The notes: generated by a model from the letters alone, not told the origin. Counted from the first letter of the stretch, positions 1 to 32,088 are shown. The stretch is DNA of 60,000 bases from Strigamia acuminata (GCA_949358305.1 OX442315.1:34500427-34560426); one strand, 5' to 3'. Numbers and translations are program-made.

Positions 1-1422
1 GAAGTGGGCCATAATTCGTCAATTGGGCGGGAACGAAAGGAATTTTAATTGTCATTTCCTTGTAAAATCCGAAAACATCCCAAGTAACACAATAACCATG
101 TTTACATGTACTCAATTATCTAGAAAAATGAAAATCTGAATATTACTTTTCTGGAAAACTGATCTTACCATTTTCAAACCATTTTTCCAGAAAAGACAGA
201 ATTATTCGGAAAACTAAATTTCAGTTGTAAGAGATAGATTTTGGGCGTTTTGCGCATTGCAAACTACATGTAAACACCTGTGCATGCGTAATATTTTGTA
301 CCCCTTATTAAAAATGGCACCAATTATAAACAAAAATGATATATTCGTTTGTTTTATAACAAATTGTAATGCTTCTTGTTCTTGAAAGAAGTTCCGTGAG
401 CTAAATTTGATTTGTTTAGGAGCTAAAATAGATCGACAATTATTTTGTTGCTCCAGATAATCAAAATGCATTATGGGTAATTCACATACCACGTCAAGTT
501 TACCATAAAACTAACGACATGTAAACGCACACGGTTAACCGGATAAATAAAATCCAAATTTTCATTTATTGGGAAAACTGTTACCATGTAAACGTAGTAA
601 ATCATCACATCTAGATAGACAAAAACACGCCCAACTATGAATGTGTGAGAGATTTACTTTGTTTGTTTGTAGTTGTCCCAGTAGCACACATGATCGATTT
701 ATCATCACATCTATGTAGATACAACAGCGTTTCCAAAACTGTGGGGTGCGAGCTGATTTTTAGTGGGGCCCAACGGTGTTCAATCACTTTGTCACCCAAA
801 ATTTTTGTTTACAAAATTTTTTTTAATTTTTTTTTTAAAATTTTTGCCAAATCCAATTCCAACTTACTGCCTGTAGTTGGTTGCAATGCACTGCAGGCTA
901 GCAAAAGTTTCAAAATCTCCACATAAATCTTAAAATCTACAAAAACCACCCAAAATTCTCCAAAAACCTTCAAAAATCAACCAAAAATCAACCAAAAATC
1001 AACCAAAACTCCCAAAAATGGAGGTTTTGTATTGTAAGTCCCCAAAGTGATGAATTTTGCAGGATGGAGAAAATTTAATGCATCGATGATGAAGTAAGGC
1101 GCGGAAAATCGCCTTTCTTAAAAGTGGGTTACAATGCTAAAAAGTTTGGTTACCCCCGAGATACAACATTAAACATCGTTTCAGATGTGTGTTTGTCTCT
1201 GTTCTTGCTGTTTATAGAAACACCGCAAACCGTACAACCTGAACCTTTGAATGCACCTACAGATTGGCAATAAATCATAATTGGTACAATGTACAGAAGA
1301 CGCTGAATGAGCCTAGTATCTTCCGGATTATTCAGAAATGTGTTTTGCATTTCCTACTTTGGCGTGAAAGGCTAAAAATAAATACAAAACAGTTTGTGAA
1401 TGACTCCCGTTTAATATTCCAG
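1..1422. other. 5' flank or intron of the dynamin gene, no coding exon seen
   Basis: No recognisable exon was found here. The first dynamin exon in the window starts in the middle of the GTPase domain, so at least the exons for the P-loop and switch 1 must lie to the left, and this stretch is most simply intron. It holds repeat debris: a partial copy of the CCCAGTAGCAC inverted-repeat family near 677-730, short CAACCAAAAAT tandem units near 975-1010, and poly-A/T tracts. Small open frames on either strand here show no family resemblance. Confidence 0.6.
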
Positions 1423-19912
<18,490 letters not shown>

Positions 19913-21593
19913 AGGAAAACATTGAAAATGTTTGTTGTTTCATGTGAACTAAGGACTGGTGTATTTCCCCGTTGAAAATGGACACGTAGTCTTGCTGAAA
20001 AGTAATTTATTTTCCAATCGAAATGAAGGTACGGAAGAAGAGAAAAATAAATACAAAGACGCTTTGAACACCGCAAAATTGGATCAATAATCAACCGTTG
20101 AGATGATGCTGTGCATCGACTAATCAATCATTCAACATTTAAAAAGATGACAAGTTGTTTTTTTTTCTTCTAATTTTGAATACTCAATAGTAATTTAATA
20201 CAAAAATGATTATTTTCTTGTTAGTTCACGCATGAAAAGATCAATCTAGTCTAAAATAATGTCAATAATATTTGCCAAGTTGGAAAGAATTGTAAATTTG
20301 TACGCAATGAAGCAGTTTATTTCCATTTTCACTGTTTTCAATTGATCATTCCAGGTTCCAGCAATTATTTCCATTTATTTCCATCATTTGCAATATTATA
20401 TGTTAAACACGTGCAAACAATATTTATTTATGTATCTGCATCCAATATTTTTGCACACGTGGTTGGAATTGTTGTGAGGAAATTGTCAAATGTTGTAACT
20501 ATTGAATGAAGCTGTAAAAGATGTATAGTATTTTGCCACTAGTTGATATTGTGCACTATGAGTTAAGTTATTAATTTAATCATATGCTGGAAAGAAGTCG
20601 TTGGACTTGTTTATAATAAAGTGGTGATGAAAGAATAATGGAGGTCGCGCTTTACATTGTCAATTCTTGCAGGAAAAATGTGATTATTAAAGATTTAAGT
20701 GGTTGTTCATCTGCAATGAGTCATCTTTACAAATTGAAATTCAGCATCTCGTACGAAAACATCTCGGCTTGTTGGTAAATATTTTGTGTAAATTTTTTTA
20801 CAAATAAGTCAATTCTTTGTGCAAAATGCCAATTTTGTGCAAAAAAAAATGCACATTTTGTTATAAAAAATGCAGTTATAAAAAATGCACATTTTATGTA
20901 AAAAAATGCACATTTTGTGTAAAAAAAATGCACATTTTGTGTAAAAAATGCACATTTTGTGCTGAGTGATGAATTTTTAGGTGTAAAAAATGTAAACGTT
21001 CTGCAAACTTCCATTTTGTGTGCAGAAATGGAGATTTCTTGCAGAAAGATCCATTTTTACGTGCAAAAATGTACATTTTGTGCAGAAAAAAGAATTTTAA
21101 GGTGCAAAAAAATGTACATTTTTGTGCAAACCAACTGCAATTTTGTGGCTAAATGCAGATTTCGTGCAGAATAAAGCATCTTAATATTTAAAACTTTATT
21201 TGATACACGTTTCCATGTGCAAAAAAAATCTAAGACTAACTAAATGTATATTTTTTTGTGAGTACGCTATTTTAGACCTAAAACGTGTATAAATGTATGC
21301 CGTACACTTCAAAATAACTTCCTTGCACTGAAAGAAACACAAAACCGGACCACCAATGTTGAAATTTAACGCTTATGCGTGTACAAAGGAAGAGAATTGA
21401 CTCGATTGTTAGCAAAAAAAAATGTTTAATCTGTATGTTTTTGCAATTTATTAATAGAATATCATCAAAATTTATGCTTGAAACTTATATTTATACACTT
21501 CCTCCTGGAAAGTAAGCTACACGTTAATATCCGCACCGCAAACGCGCAGGAGTCATTCATTCAATTTCCAATCGTTTCCAATCGTCGTGAGTC
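19913..21593. other. Intergenic region and 3' UTRs between convergent dynamin and CDC73
   Basis: It holds the 3' UTRs of both neighbours. Dynamin polyA candidates are AATAAA near 20045 and near 20617. No coding exon was recognised. A tandem TGCACATTTTGTG repeat (listed separately) occupies 20815-21140. Confidence 0.6.
20815..21140. repeat. Degenerate tandem repeat, TGCACATTTTGTGTAAAAAA
   Basis: About a dozen loosely conserved units near 20 bases long. They give rise to spurious low-complexity open frames (rich in Phe, Lys and His) on both strands. Confidence 0.8.
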
Positions 21594-24500
21594 TTAAAAA
21601 CGAAGGTGAGGTTTGTTCTTCATCATATGCCTAGAAAATTAACACAAAAATTAGACATTTAATTTAATTTATACAATATATACTTACTTGTCTAAAACCT
21701 CCCAAAAAACTAGGAGATTAGCCCGATCCAAATGTCGTTTTGTGCGACTCAATTGAATGACGTGAACGGCCCATTTAGCGACATTTTGGTCCAAAGTCAT
21801 TTCGTCCCATTTCAAATGAAAGGCTTTAACTAAACAAAAATTAACAAAATTAATTTAATTAATGCGAAAACAAACCGCTAATCGAATTTCTCACTTCTAG
21901 AAAATACGTCGACCGGGTTCCCGTCCCAGGGCCAGCCTTTAAACTGCCACGCGGGGCCCTGAACAAACACCGCGACCACTCGATCCCTTTAAAATAAGTT
22001 TTAAAAAATTAAATTTTAAGAAAAAATAATCTTTAGATGTGTAGGTTAAATTACCAATCTTCACGTCCTAGTTTCGAAGCGTTGTCGATAACGCGATAGG
22101 GAATCGTGACACCATCACGTCGACGTTGAACCAGCACTTCGTTGTCCCGTTTGCAACCTCCCTGTTTCTTTTCATCAGTACCAACAAATCTAAGATCTTG
22201 CAAGATATCTTTAGCATTGTACATCGTTATAAGAGTATTTGTGGTCGCTGGAATAATGATAATCGGAGTTCTTGACCCTAAAATGAACAAAAATAACATC
22301 AATTTTACATTTTTATGGCTAAAAAGCAAAAATAACAACGAAATTTGCTCATAAATTGTCATTTTCATGGAAATAACAACGAAATCTGCTCATAAATTGT
22401 CATTTTCATGGAAATAACAACGAAATTTGCTCATAAATTGTCATTTTCATGCAAATAACATTGATATTTGCTCATAATTTGTCATTTTCATACAAATAAC
22501 ATTGATATTTGCTCACAAATAGTTATTTTTATGCATATAACGTTGTTATTTGCTCGTAAATTGTAATTTTTATGGAAATAACAACGAAATTTGCTCATAA
22601 ATTGTTATTTTCATGGAAATAACAACGAAATTGGCTCATAAATTGTTATTTTCATGGAAATAACGACGAAATCTGCTCATAAATTGGCATTTTCATGCAA
22701 ATAACATTGATATTTGCTCATAATTTGTCATTTTCATACAAATAACATTGATATTTGCTCATAAATAGTTATTTTTATGCATATAACGTTGTTATTTGCT
22801 CGTAAATCGTCATTTTTATGGGTAAAAATCACAAATTTACCCCTTTTTGGTTGTGGTCGATTAACTACGACTGCTGCCGATTGGGTTTGTGGCGGCGGCA
22901 TGACAACCGGCGCTTTGCGGGGCTGCGATCCCTCCGTCACTGATTTCAGCGTCATTCCGTGGTAAGTTCCCATCGTATCGATCTTGAAACCAGCAGTTTC
23001 TATCAAAACAAACCAAACAAAAATTAATTAAACCAAAATTTAAAAAAAATCGAACAAAATTACCTTCTTTCCCTCGGAATCGCTCTTGATCGTATCTGTT
23101 GTAAACTATTGGTTGTGGATTTTGTCGCACAGGAGTCTGGACAATTAAACGTAAGAATTTAAATTTCGCGACTTTGATATTTATTTTGATAAAACTCACT
23201 CTAGGTGTTTGTTGCGGGGGTTCCTGAGGCTGGGGCCGCACAATTCCGCCCTCTTCTCTCGCCTTTATCGACTGCAGGATCGCGAACACGTTTTTGGCGA
23301 AGTTTTTCCCGGCGCTTTGTAGAATGGTCGTTCGAGTCCGCCATTGTCTTTCCCGACTTATAATGTCGCGAGTGACGTCCACGTCGTACTCGAGGATTCC
23401 TCGCAGTTCGAGGATCCCCGATCCCATGTCGTCGTCGCCTTTAATCGTTTTGCGTTTATTCGCCAAACGTTTCGCTTTAATCGCCGCGATTTTTTCCACC
23501 GACATTGTGTCGGATAAGGATCTTGGAAAGAAAATTTAAAAAGTAAATTCAATGATTTCATTTTGAAAATTTTAATTAGAAAATGTTTACACAAAGAAAA
23601 GAAAAAGCAATGTAAAGGGGAAGAAAAGAAAACAGTTTTTCAGCCAATTTTAGAAAGCTATTTTGCTTTTTTTTTATACATTAAGGAACAGTAAATTGCA
23701 ACAAAATGGTGGAAATTAATAATGAAGTAAATTTGATTAAAACCTGATTTGTTCAGTGGTCACTGAAGACTCTTTAGGTGCATCTAAACGGGCTGCCAAC
23801 TGCTCCTTGGCTCTTTGAACTTGCGTTTCCTATGACCAAAACATAATTAGAAGTCGTTTTTAATTAAATAATAATAAATAGCAAGGAAAGTATTAAATAG
23901 TTTATAAAAATTCGTGGTTATACATGTTTATTTACCAAATATTTGATATTTTTCGTCTTAATTTAACGAATATTTTAGCTTTACATGTCAATTTATCAAA
24001 GAATTATAGTTTTACACGTTAATTAACCAAATATTTGTAGTTTTACACGTTAATTAACCAAATATTTGTAATTTTACACGTTAATTAACCAAATATTTGT
24101 AGTTTTACACGTTAATTGACCTAATATTTGTAGTTTTACACGTTAATTAACCAAATATTTGTAGTTTTACACGTTTTATAACCAAATATTTGTAGTTTTA
24201 CACGTTAATTAACCAAATATTTGTAGTTTTACACGTTAATTAACCATTTATTTGTAGTTTTACACGTTAATTAACCAAATATTTGTAGTTTTACACGTTG
24301 ATTAACCGAATTTTTGTAGTTTTACACGTTAATTGACCAAATATTTGTAGTTTTACACGTTAATTGACCAAATATTTGTAGTTTTACACGTTAATTGACC
24401 AAATATTTGTAGTTTTACACGTTAATTTACCTCATATTTTGGCTTTTTCGCACTTTCATTTTGCGGTTCTTCGGCAGGTCGTTTAACCTGCGTTGGAATT

Positions 24501-25074
24501 TCTAATGGAGCGCTTTTATCGATACTTGCTGAAGTCGCTGTTTCACCATTTAAATAAGCCAAAATATCCTACATTTAAAAACAAAACAAAAAAATCATTT
24601 TAGTAGAATCTTCTCTTCTCATTCCATTTTAATTTTCGCATCTCTTCAGACCTTTCGATCCGGTCGTCTCACAACAGGGATGGATTCGGCCTTCGTTCAT
24701 TTAAAAACAAAAAAAATCATTACAATTAAATTTCAATTAAACGAAACACTCCGAGATACTCACAGCTGTCTGTCTGACATACACAGGATGGGGTAAATGG
24801 ATATTTTTGAGTAGAAAAAGCAACGTTTCTAACGTGTAATATTCCTTGGGCGTCCCTTCTTTACCGGACCTAAATGCCAAAAAGGGTTGTACGGTTATTT
24901 ATAATTAAAACTTATGCAGTAAACCTTATGTTTTAATATTTACCCCCAATTCAAATAGTTGGTCTTCACATTTTTTGGCCAGGAGAATTCACCGAAGATG
25001 ATCTGCCCATCTTTTTCCACTATTTCCTTCTTGTTCACGTTGAATTGCCGCAATAAACTCAACGGATCCGCCAT
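21594..25074 (-). CDS. CDC73: CDC73 / parafibromin, Paf1 complex subunit
   Basis: Subunit of the Paf1 complex, which travels with RNA polymerase II and supports elongation and histone modification in the nucleus. Twelve predicted exons, 5' to 3' on the minus strand: 25074-24944, 24869-24764, 24690-24652, 24568-24431, 23829-23744, 23521-23200, 23136-23064, 22999-22841, 22277-22055, 21986-21895, 21829-21688, 21630-21594. They sum to 1,548 bases, about 515 residues (human 531), and every phase closes. Recognisable blocks: start [32 protein letters not shown], a basic NLS-like [17 protein letters not shown], the core [30 protein letters not shown], and the C-terminal Ras-like domain ([27 protein letters not shown]), ending KPHLRF. 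The gene is intact. It is divergent from the copper transporter. Confidence 0.97.
22330..22822. repeat. Minisatellite, unit about 41 bases, in a CDC73 intron
   Basis: Roughly a dozen head-to-tail copies of a unit built from TTGCTCATAAATTGTCATTT and TCATGGAAATAACAACGAAA. Two or more subtypes alternate (AACAACGAAATTTGC versus AACATTGATATTTGC), so the array grew by duplicating blocks of units. It lies in the intron between the exons ending 22841 and starting 22277. Confidence 0.9.
23985..24430. repeat. Minisatellite, 31-base unit, in a CDC73 intron
   Basis: About 14 tandem copies of a unit made of ACACGTTAATTAACCAAATA plus TTTGTAGTTTT, ending right at the donor side of the exon at 24431. Units differ at few positions. 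TTAATTAA palindromes recur once per unit. Confidence 0.9.
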
Positions 25075-25813
25075 AATGTTTTATACTGGTCCTAATTTTA
25101 GTCCCCAAAAATTCGGTACACCTATATAAACAGCAGACGTGGTTGGTCACAACAGACAGAGCAAGAGCATAGTAGTGTACAAAATGCTAAGACGACATAC
25201 TTTGGAAGTAGAATTTACCGTATCGCTCCAGTTGGTGCGAGTGATGCGACGGTAGCGCGCTCGGACGGCGGGAGTGGAAAAACAATAAAGTAGAAATATT
25301 TATTTATGAATTAATCGTAAATATATCGTATTTTTATTCAGCTTAGCAAGAATAAATTTTTTTTAATTTGCTTAAACTACATAATAAAATTATAAATTGT
25401 TTAAATTGTATTCAAATAGCTTCAAAATCAAAAAGAATCGTAATTCGTCCGTTGTTGTTACTTCACCATATCGGCCGCTAGGGTATTACCCAGAAACCAT
25501 TTCAAATATTTAAAGAAAACTCGAGGAAAAGTAACCGAGAGGACCAAATCTAATTTTCATTCCATTCATAATAATTTAAAATAGATTTAAATAATTTATT
25601 CTTATATAAAATAAGACTTCTACTTCGATTGCCGAGCACAATGTTCAGCTCACTTCTCATCGATTAAAACTTCCATTCCACAAGTGTGTCTGGAAATCGA
25701 TGAACAAAACCCACAGTTACAACTTAAAAACTACGCACATGAAAAACATTTCTTGCGAAATCGCAACCAATGCTTTAATTGTCACACTTTCCGTGTCATG
25801 TAAGTAGACAAGC
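25075..25813. promoter_or_regulatory. Divergent intergenic region between CDC73 and the copper transporter
   Basis: About 740 bases between two divergent start codons. A short GC-rich stretch (GGTAGCGCGCTCGGACGGCG near 25251) stands out in AT-rich DNA about 180 bases upstream of the CDC73 start. A shared promoter is inferred only from layout. No coding exon was recognised. Confidence 0.45.
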
Positions 25814-26439
25814 ATGTCGAATTATTTCACATTTGCAGGCAGTTTAAAGGATTATTTGTTTCTCAATTGCACCATACGAAGCGTCGAAGGTACGGAATAA
25901 AGTGAAACCGAAATTCATTGCCGATAAAAAAACAAAAAAACAAAAAATAAAACAATGTAATCAATTATTACATTTTCAGGGTTTGTTGCTGTTTGTTTAG
26001 TCGTTGCACTCGTTTCCTCATTGCGTCAATGGATTAAACAATTGGAATCTCAATTTCAAGGCCATTTGAATATTTCGAATTTCTCCACAAACGTTGCGAG
26101 TATTCGGTTTTTCCAGTGGAGCAAGTTAGTGCCGAATCAAGAAAAGAATTAAAAAAAAATTAAAATATTCGTTTTTATTTTATTTTAATTTTTAGATTCG
26201 TTTGGTTGACGATATGCACGCTTTTATATGTGTTGCAAATTATATTCGATTATTTTTTAATGCTGAGTGTTATGACGTATAACTTCTATCTCCTATTGGC
26301 TGTTATTATTGGATCTGCTATTGGCTATTTGGTTTTCGTCAAGACGAAGAAGTCGAACACCGCGATCTATAAAGTTTTTGACGATTCGATCAGCGGTGAT
26401 ATTGCTTCGCCGTCTTCTGAGGAATCGCGTGTTGATTAA
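25814..26439 (+). CDS. Ctr-family copper transporter (SLC31-like)
   Basis: Small membrane protein, about 154 residues, of the Ctr family that forms a trimeric copper channel. Exons 25814-25889, 25980-26124 and 26196-26439, with phases closing. The start ATG is preceded by an in-frame TAG nine bases upstream. Three hydrophobic segments are visible: GFVAVCLVVALVSSL, then ICTLLYVLQIIFDYFLMLSV with the family MxxxM copper motif (MLSVM), then LLLAVIIGSAIGYLVF with the GxxxG packing motif (GSAIG). The N-terminus is short and lacks the Met-rich clusters of high-affinity CTR1. The C-terminus lacks a terminal HCH motif, so a CTR2-like role is as likely. Family assignment is strong; subtype is open. 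Confidence 0.85.
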
Positions 26440-26649
26440 TTCAATATTTTTATTGGTACACTAAGTTATTACCATAAATATCGATTATTTCATTGAATTT
26501 CTCCAAACCAATCAAAATCTGACCAATGAGAAACGTTTGAGAGTGAAAACATGAAATAATCATTTGATAATCACTCGATAATTTGCAAATTTCTAAATTT
26601 ATTTTTATTACTTTTTTTTATATAGATTTTGTGAATATAAGGAAAGAAA

Positions 26650-29600
26650 ATGGCGCTTGAATGTAATCACGAAGTGGCTGTTTTTCAAAGTGCATTCAAA
26701 TCTGTCATTCAAAAATATAATTGTATAAATTCTCTAGGTATACGAATTTCATATTTTTTACTTTTGTTTTTCTAAATATTAATTTCAAAATGTATTTTGC
26801 AGAGTATAATCATCGTCGTTCAGCACTAGAAATTATTAAACGATCTTACGACGACATTTTGAAAATAAGAGACGATGACGGTTTATCACTTCTACAAAAA
26901 CAGCATTCGGATCGTAAACTTTTTTTCGGCTTATTGAGCTCAATTTACAGGCAAATTTACTCGAAATTAAACAAAAAAAATTAAGATTTAACATTAATTT
27001 TGTTACAATTTTAGGGAAAAAGTCGAATATTGGCAACCCGGCGAATGTTTCGAACAATTTCGCGATATTTACCCACCAACCAGTTGGCCATTTATTCTCG
27101 AAATCGTTAAATCATTTGAATGGACCGATTATTTGATCGAATGTTTAGATTCAACGCACCCCGAGAGCCTCACCGCCATTCTGAAGGACATTTTAATGCA
27201 CACATTGAACCCCGACGACGCAAATATCCCAATTCTATTCCGCATTTTAACCATTCTGATCCAGAAAATGTTATCATTCCACTGTAACGCATTTAGCAAC
27301 CAAAGAATCCTCAATTTCGAAGACCAGATCAACACAATTTCGTCGTTTCTTGCTCAACAAATAGCCAACAGCTCTCGATGGCAGCCAGCAACTCTAAACA
27401 AATACTATCTGCATTTATTTCACTGCATTTTCGACACGTGCGACGCTTTATTGAACACGGAAAGCGACAAGGAAACGTGCACAACGTCCGAGATAATAAC
27501 TACGAGCAATTTGGCTCGATACGAAGTGGAAAAAACGTCCGTTAAGCCGCTAATAACCGAATCGGCGGTTGATAATTTGCATTGGTTGATCAAGTTCTAT
27601 CAATTATGCTACGACAGTTTGTTGATGTTGGATTTGAACGAGATGAAGCAGTTGGCGTTGGAAAGCGGCGGAGAGTTGGCCGCGAAAAACGGTTTGCTTT
27701 TGGATCTGAAGGTTTATTTGAGCGCGCTCAATTCGAAATCGATCGTGTGCGATGCAAACCGCAAAATGGAGATCGTTTCTTTACTGCAATTGATACATCA
27801 GCGCATGGAATTGCTGTTCGATAGCATTGCCGACGTTGGGCCTAAGATTAGGCCTAATGTGATGGATAAAATCGATCAGCGCGGCCGCCATTATGAAAGT
27901 AATTTATTAATATTTATTTATATGTTGAATAATTTAATTTAAATGATTTTTTTTTAAATATTTTTTGTTTTAGAATATTTGGATCAATTAATCGGTAATT
28001 CGAGTCTGTTGAAGCAAATCGATTATCTGGAGTGTTTGAGGCGTAATTCGTCGTTGATTGATCGAATTCGAGCTATGGATTTGATAAATTGGCTGATAAA
28101 TGAAAAGGATAAACCGGATTTTTTTATAGAATACATTCAACAAGTAAAAAAAAAAGGATATTTTAAAGAAATTTGAATTTTTATATAATTTATGTAAATT
28201 TTGTTTGTTCCAGACGATTTTATGCGCATTTTCCACGTGGCCCGTGCTTGTTCGGCAGCATTTTCAGCAAGAATGTTTGATCGAATACGAAGAAAAAAAT
28301 ATTCTGGTTCTCATGTCGGATCATTTTCAGGAGGAATTGACGGCAACTTTCAACAAATTCGTTTGCGACGATCCTCGCGCAATCAATGTACAGCAATTTA
28401 AATAATTCTAATTTATTTGCACGAATACAATTTTTTTTTTCTTTTAAAATTTGTTTAAATGTAGAATTTATCGGTTCAAATGGGACGATTGTGTCTGCAA
28501 TCATCGCGCAAAACGATCGCCATGACGGTTTTTCGAGCCAAGCACAGCACGACGAAGGAGCAGGGCGACGCGTTGGCGCTTCTTCTGAAAAGCGTGTTTT
28601 GTTCCAACTCCAAAGTGATTTCTATCGCGTCGAAAATCACTTGCGATGTTTTAAACGAAGTCTTACTGAATGACGGTTTGACCGAGTTGGAATTCCAACG
28701 TTTGAAAATATTTATTCGGAAATTATTGAGAGTAATATATTGTTTTTTTTTTTTTTCAAATTTGGATTTTTAAATCGAAATTAATTAATTTTGTTTACTT
28801 TTAGTGCAAGCAGAGCGAATTGCCGCTGATTAATTACTCGGATTTCTTGCGTGTTTGCGTTTTGCCGTATTTGGATCAATGGAATCCGGGACGTGGAAGT
28901 ACAGTTACGCTTTTTGCGTTGCAACTGTTTCACGTAAATATAATAAATATAGAAGAAAAAATTAATTTGAGTCAATAATTTTTTTTTTTAGATTATTCTG
29001 AACACGGATTGTTTTCTAAAGAGTGGTCAGTGGACGTGCGAGTTCAAACCCAGCGTTTTGTTGTGTTATTTGGCGTTAATCATCGGACAGTGTAAAGTGG
29101 TTCGCCGAAATTGTGCCGTCGATTACATGCAGATAAAAATGCAGGCAGTTACGACTTTGAATAAATTAAATTATCTCGTCGGACAGAATTTAGCGTCAGT
29201 ACAAAGTACGGTGCTATTAATAATAATGATTATAATTATTTTTGATAATTTGTTTATTTTTTTTATTATTATTTTAATAACAGAAAATGAGATTTTATGG
29301 CTGTGGAATAAGCTAGAAACCGTCGATGAGTTTTTAGTGTTTTATTTTATTAATTTATTCGATTATTTTGGCGTGGATTTAGCAACGCGTAAATATAAAA
29401 CTAATTTTTATTTTATTTATTATTAATTAATTAATTTTATTTGTGTTTAGGAAAATGTGACGATCCGTTTCGAGTTCTTCTAGAATTTTCCTGCTGTAGC
29501 GACGACAATCTAAAATCATCTTTAGAATTATTTGAAAATCTTGTTCGTAACGTTGGGGAAAATGCGGAGAATAACTTAATCAACGCTCTCGCTAAAGTAT

Positions 29601-30205
29601 AAACAAATTAAAAAATTAAAAAATAAAAAATTTATTAAATTTTAATTTCAGGTTTTGCCGTATTTTATATTCGATGAATGGAAAAGAGTCTCGATCATCC
29701 TAGAGCACGTTTTTCAAACATTGTACACTAATTTCCTGGCTAATTGGAAACCCTGCGTGACATTAACATCCAAAAGTAATCAAATAATTTAATTTTAGTC
29801 GAAAACTTCCAATTTTTTCATCTCGTTTCAGACAGTCACAACATTTGTTGCACCTCTTCGATTCTCCTGCACAGTATTTACATTTATTTACGCAACAATT
29901 CTGGTTTCAACGTGCATTTCATGATGCAATGTTACCGCTCAATAATCAAAGAAAAACTCGACTCGTTCGACGACCCCGAATTGACTTCAGTCGCGGCCGA
30001 ACTATTTTTCCAAGTTTATCACCTAATGCGATTTTTCACGTCCGAAGCGATCGAGGAAGGATTCGTTCTGTTGATGGAACTGAGTCAAATCTACATGAAA
30101 GATACCAACTTGCAACACGTTAAAAAGATGAAGCGAGTGGTCGCAGACATGAAAATGACCACGTACCAAAGCAGTTTACTCAAAGTATTAACCCAAACAT
30201 CCTAA
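26650..30205 (+). CDS. GEMIN4: Gemin4-like protein (SMN complex subunit)
   Basis: Gemin4 is a helical component of the SMN complex that assembles Sm cores on spliceosomal snRNAs. Exons: 26650-26737, 26803-26950, 27015-27898, 27974-28143, 28214-28387, 28465-28731, 28805-28933, 28992-29205, 29284-29388, 29451-29596, 29652-29775, 29832-30205. They total about 940 residues (human about 1,058). Resemblance recognised by eye at several colinear places: FQEELTATFNKF, VCVLPYLDQW followed by FALQLFHIILNTD, LLEFSCCSDD, and the C-terminal FFQVYHLMRFFTS region. The rest is helical and diverged. The second intron appears to start with GC rather than GT. The stop lies 91 bases from the RPS5 stop on the other strand. 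An unrelated helical repeat protein is the alternative; a profile search would settle it. Confidence 0.75.
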
Positions 30206-30296
30206 TTCGTTGCTTTTGCGTGTTTTTATTCGAATAAATTTGAAAAAATTAACATAAAACGTATTTATTCGACGCGTACACGACATTCATTTCGTA

Positions 30297-31136
<840 letters not shown>

Positions 31137-31588
31137 TTTGCGGATCTGGAAAATGAAATTGTTTCAACTCAATAGGCCTAATTTTTTTTACATTTGAAAA
31201 ACCCTTTACTCTGAACACGTGTATTTTTTTTTTACATTTTGTGAAAGAAATTTGGAATATATTTTACCTTTTTTTTATGGATTTGTGAATTACAGGTTTC
31301 TGAAATGTTAAAATATGGAAATAAGACTGGTGAAATAGCGTGGCAACGTGGTTACAATGGACTTCTGCTATAAGCGGAAGTGGGTCACCAGTTGACCTCT
31401 GGCGGCAAAATATAAAACTCTCGCTGCGAGGTTTTACTTAAGGTGAAGAAATGTCAATTTTTAATCAAGAAATCATTGTAACGAATTGCGAAAGAAGACA
31501 AAACAAAACTGAAAAATTTCTTTTGAATTCATACATTCAATTAAAAATTTAAAAAAGTTTGGTAATATAAAGAAAAAAAAATAAAAAT
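31137..31588. other. RPS5 upstream region
   Basis: About 450 bases between the RPS5 start and the 5S rRNA gene. It should contain the RPS5 promoter; a pyrimidine-rich minus-strand stretch typical of ribosomal protein promoters was not clearly identified. No gene was seen. Confidence 0.4.
31570..31588 (-). terminator. RNA polymerase III terminator of the 5S gene
   Basis: Directly after the 5S 3' end the minus strand reads a run of T, then A, then another long T run, as expected for Pol III termination. This supports a functional gene. Confidence 0.75.
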
Positions 31589-31708
31589 TGAGAACAGCAT
31601 CTGGGATTCCCAGGCGGTCACCCATCCAAGTACTAACCAGACCCGATGCTGCTTAACTTCGGGGATCGGACGAGAACCGGTGTTTTCAGCATGGTATGGC
31701 CGTTCTCA
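31589..31708 (-). rRNA. 5S ribosomal RNA
   Basis: 120 bases on the minus strand with the universal 5S layout. The ends TTGAGAAC and GTTCTCAA form helix I. GGCCATACCA, then GAAGTTAAGCAGCATCGGG (box A region), then GGTTAGTACTTGGATGGGTG (box C region), and CCGCCTGGGAATCC are all present. It is followed by a T-run terminator. It stands alone between RPS5 and the lectin genes rather than in a visible tandem array. Confidence 0.95.
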
Positions 31709-32000
31709 ATGGAAATATGAAACTAATTTTCTATATAAAGTAAAAATATGTGCCCCTTAAATTAATATTAATATGGTTTTTAGTGAAATCTAATAATTAA
31801 GTTAAATCAAGTTACACTACGCTGTATTCTCAACTTTGTATACGAGAATTTTTTTCCAAAGTTTTTGATTTTTCAGGTTAAATAAATAAATAAATAAACA
31901 AAAATACATTTTAAGGTCATAAAATTATGCTTTGCAATTTTACCACAGATGCAAAAGCAAATTTGTTGAGAAAATGTTACAGTACACAACGTGTAGTTTA

Positions 32001-32052
32001 AATTTGAGAATGTTGTATGCTCACATTACCCCATAAAACGAACATCCGACTG
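32001..32052 (+). promoter_or_regulatory. Core promoter of lectin gene A, conserved in its paralogue
   Basis: This stretch matches 36881-36934 upstream of lectin gene B: AATTTGAGAATGTTG, GCTCACATT, a TATA-like CCATAAAA (CTATAAA in gene B), then ACATCCGACTG. Divergence rises after it, so it is probably the duplicated core promoter with the start site near CATCCGACT. Confidence 0.6.
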
Positions 32053-32088
32053 ATGATTCAAAACCATTAGAATTTGTTTGCAGTTAAA

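Noticed and set aside
23985-24430. Regularly spaced repeats reminiscent of a CRISPR array
   Set aside because: Units are contiguous with no unique spacers, and the array lies in an intron of an animal gene; it is a minisatellite.
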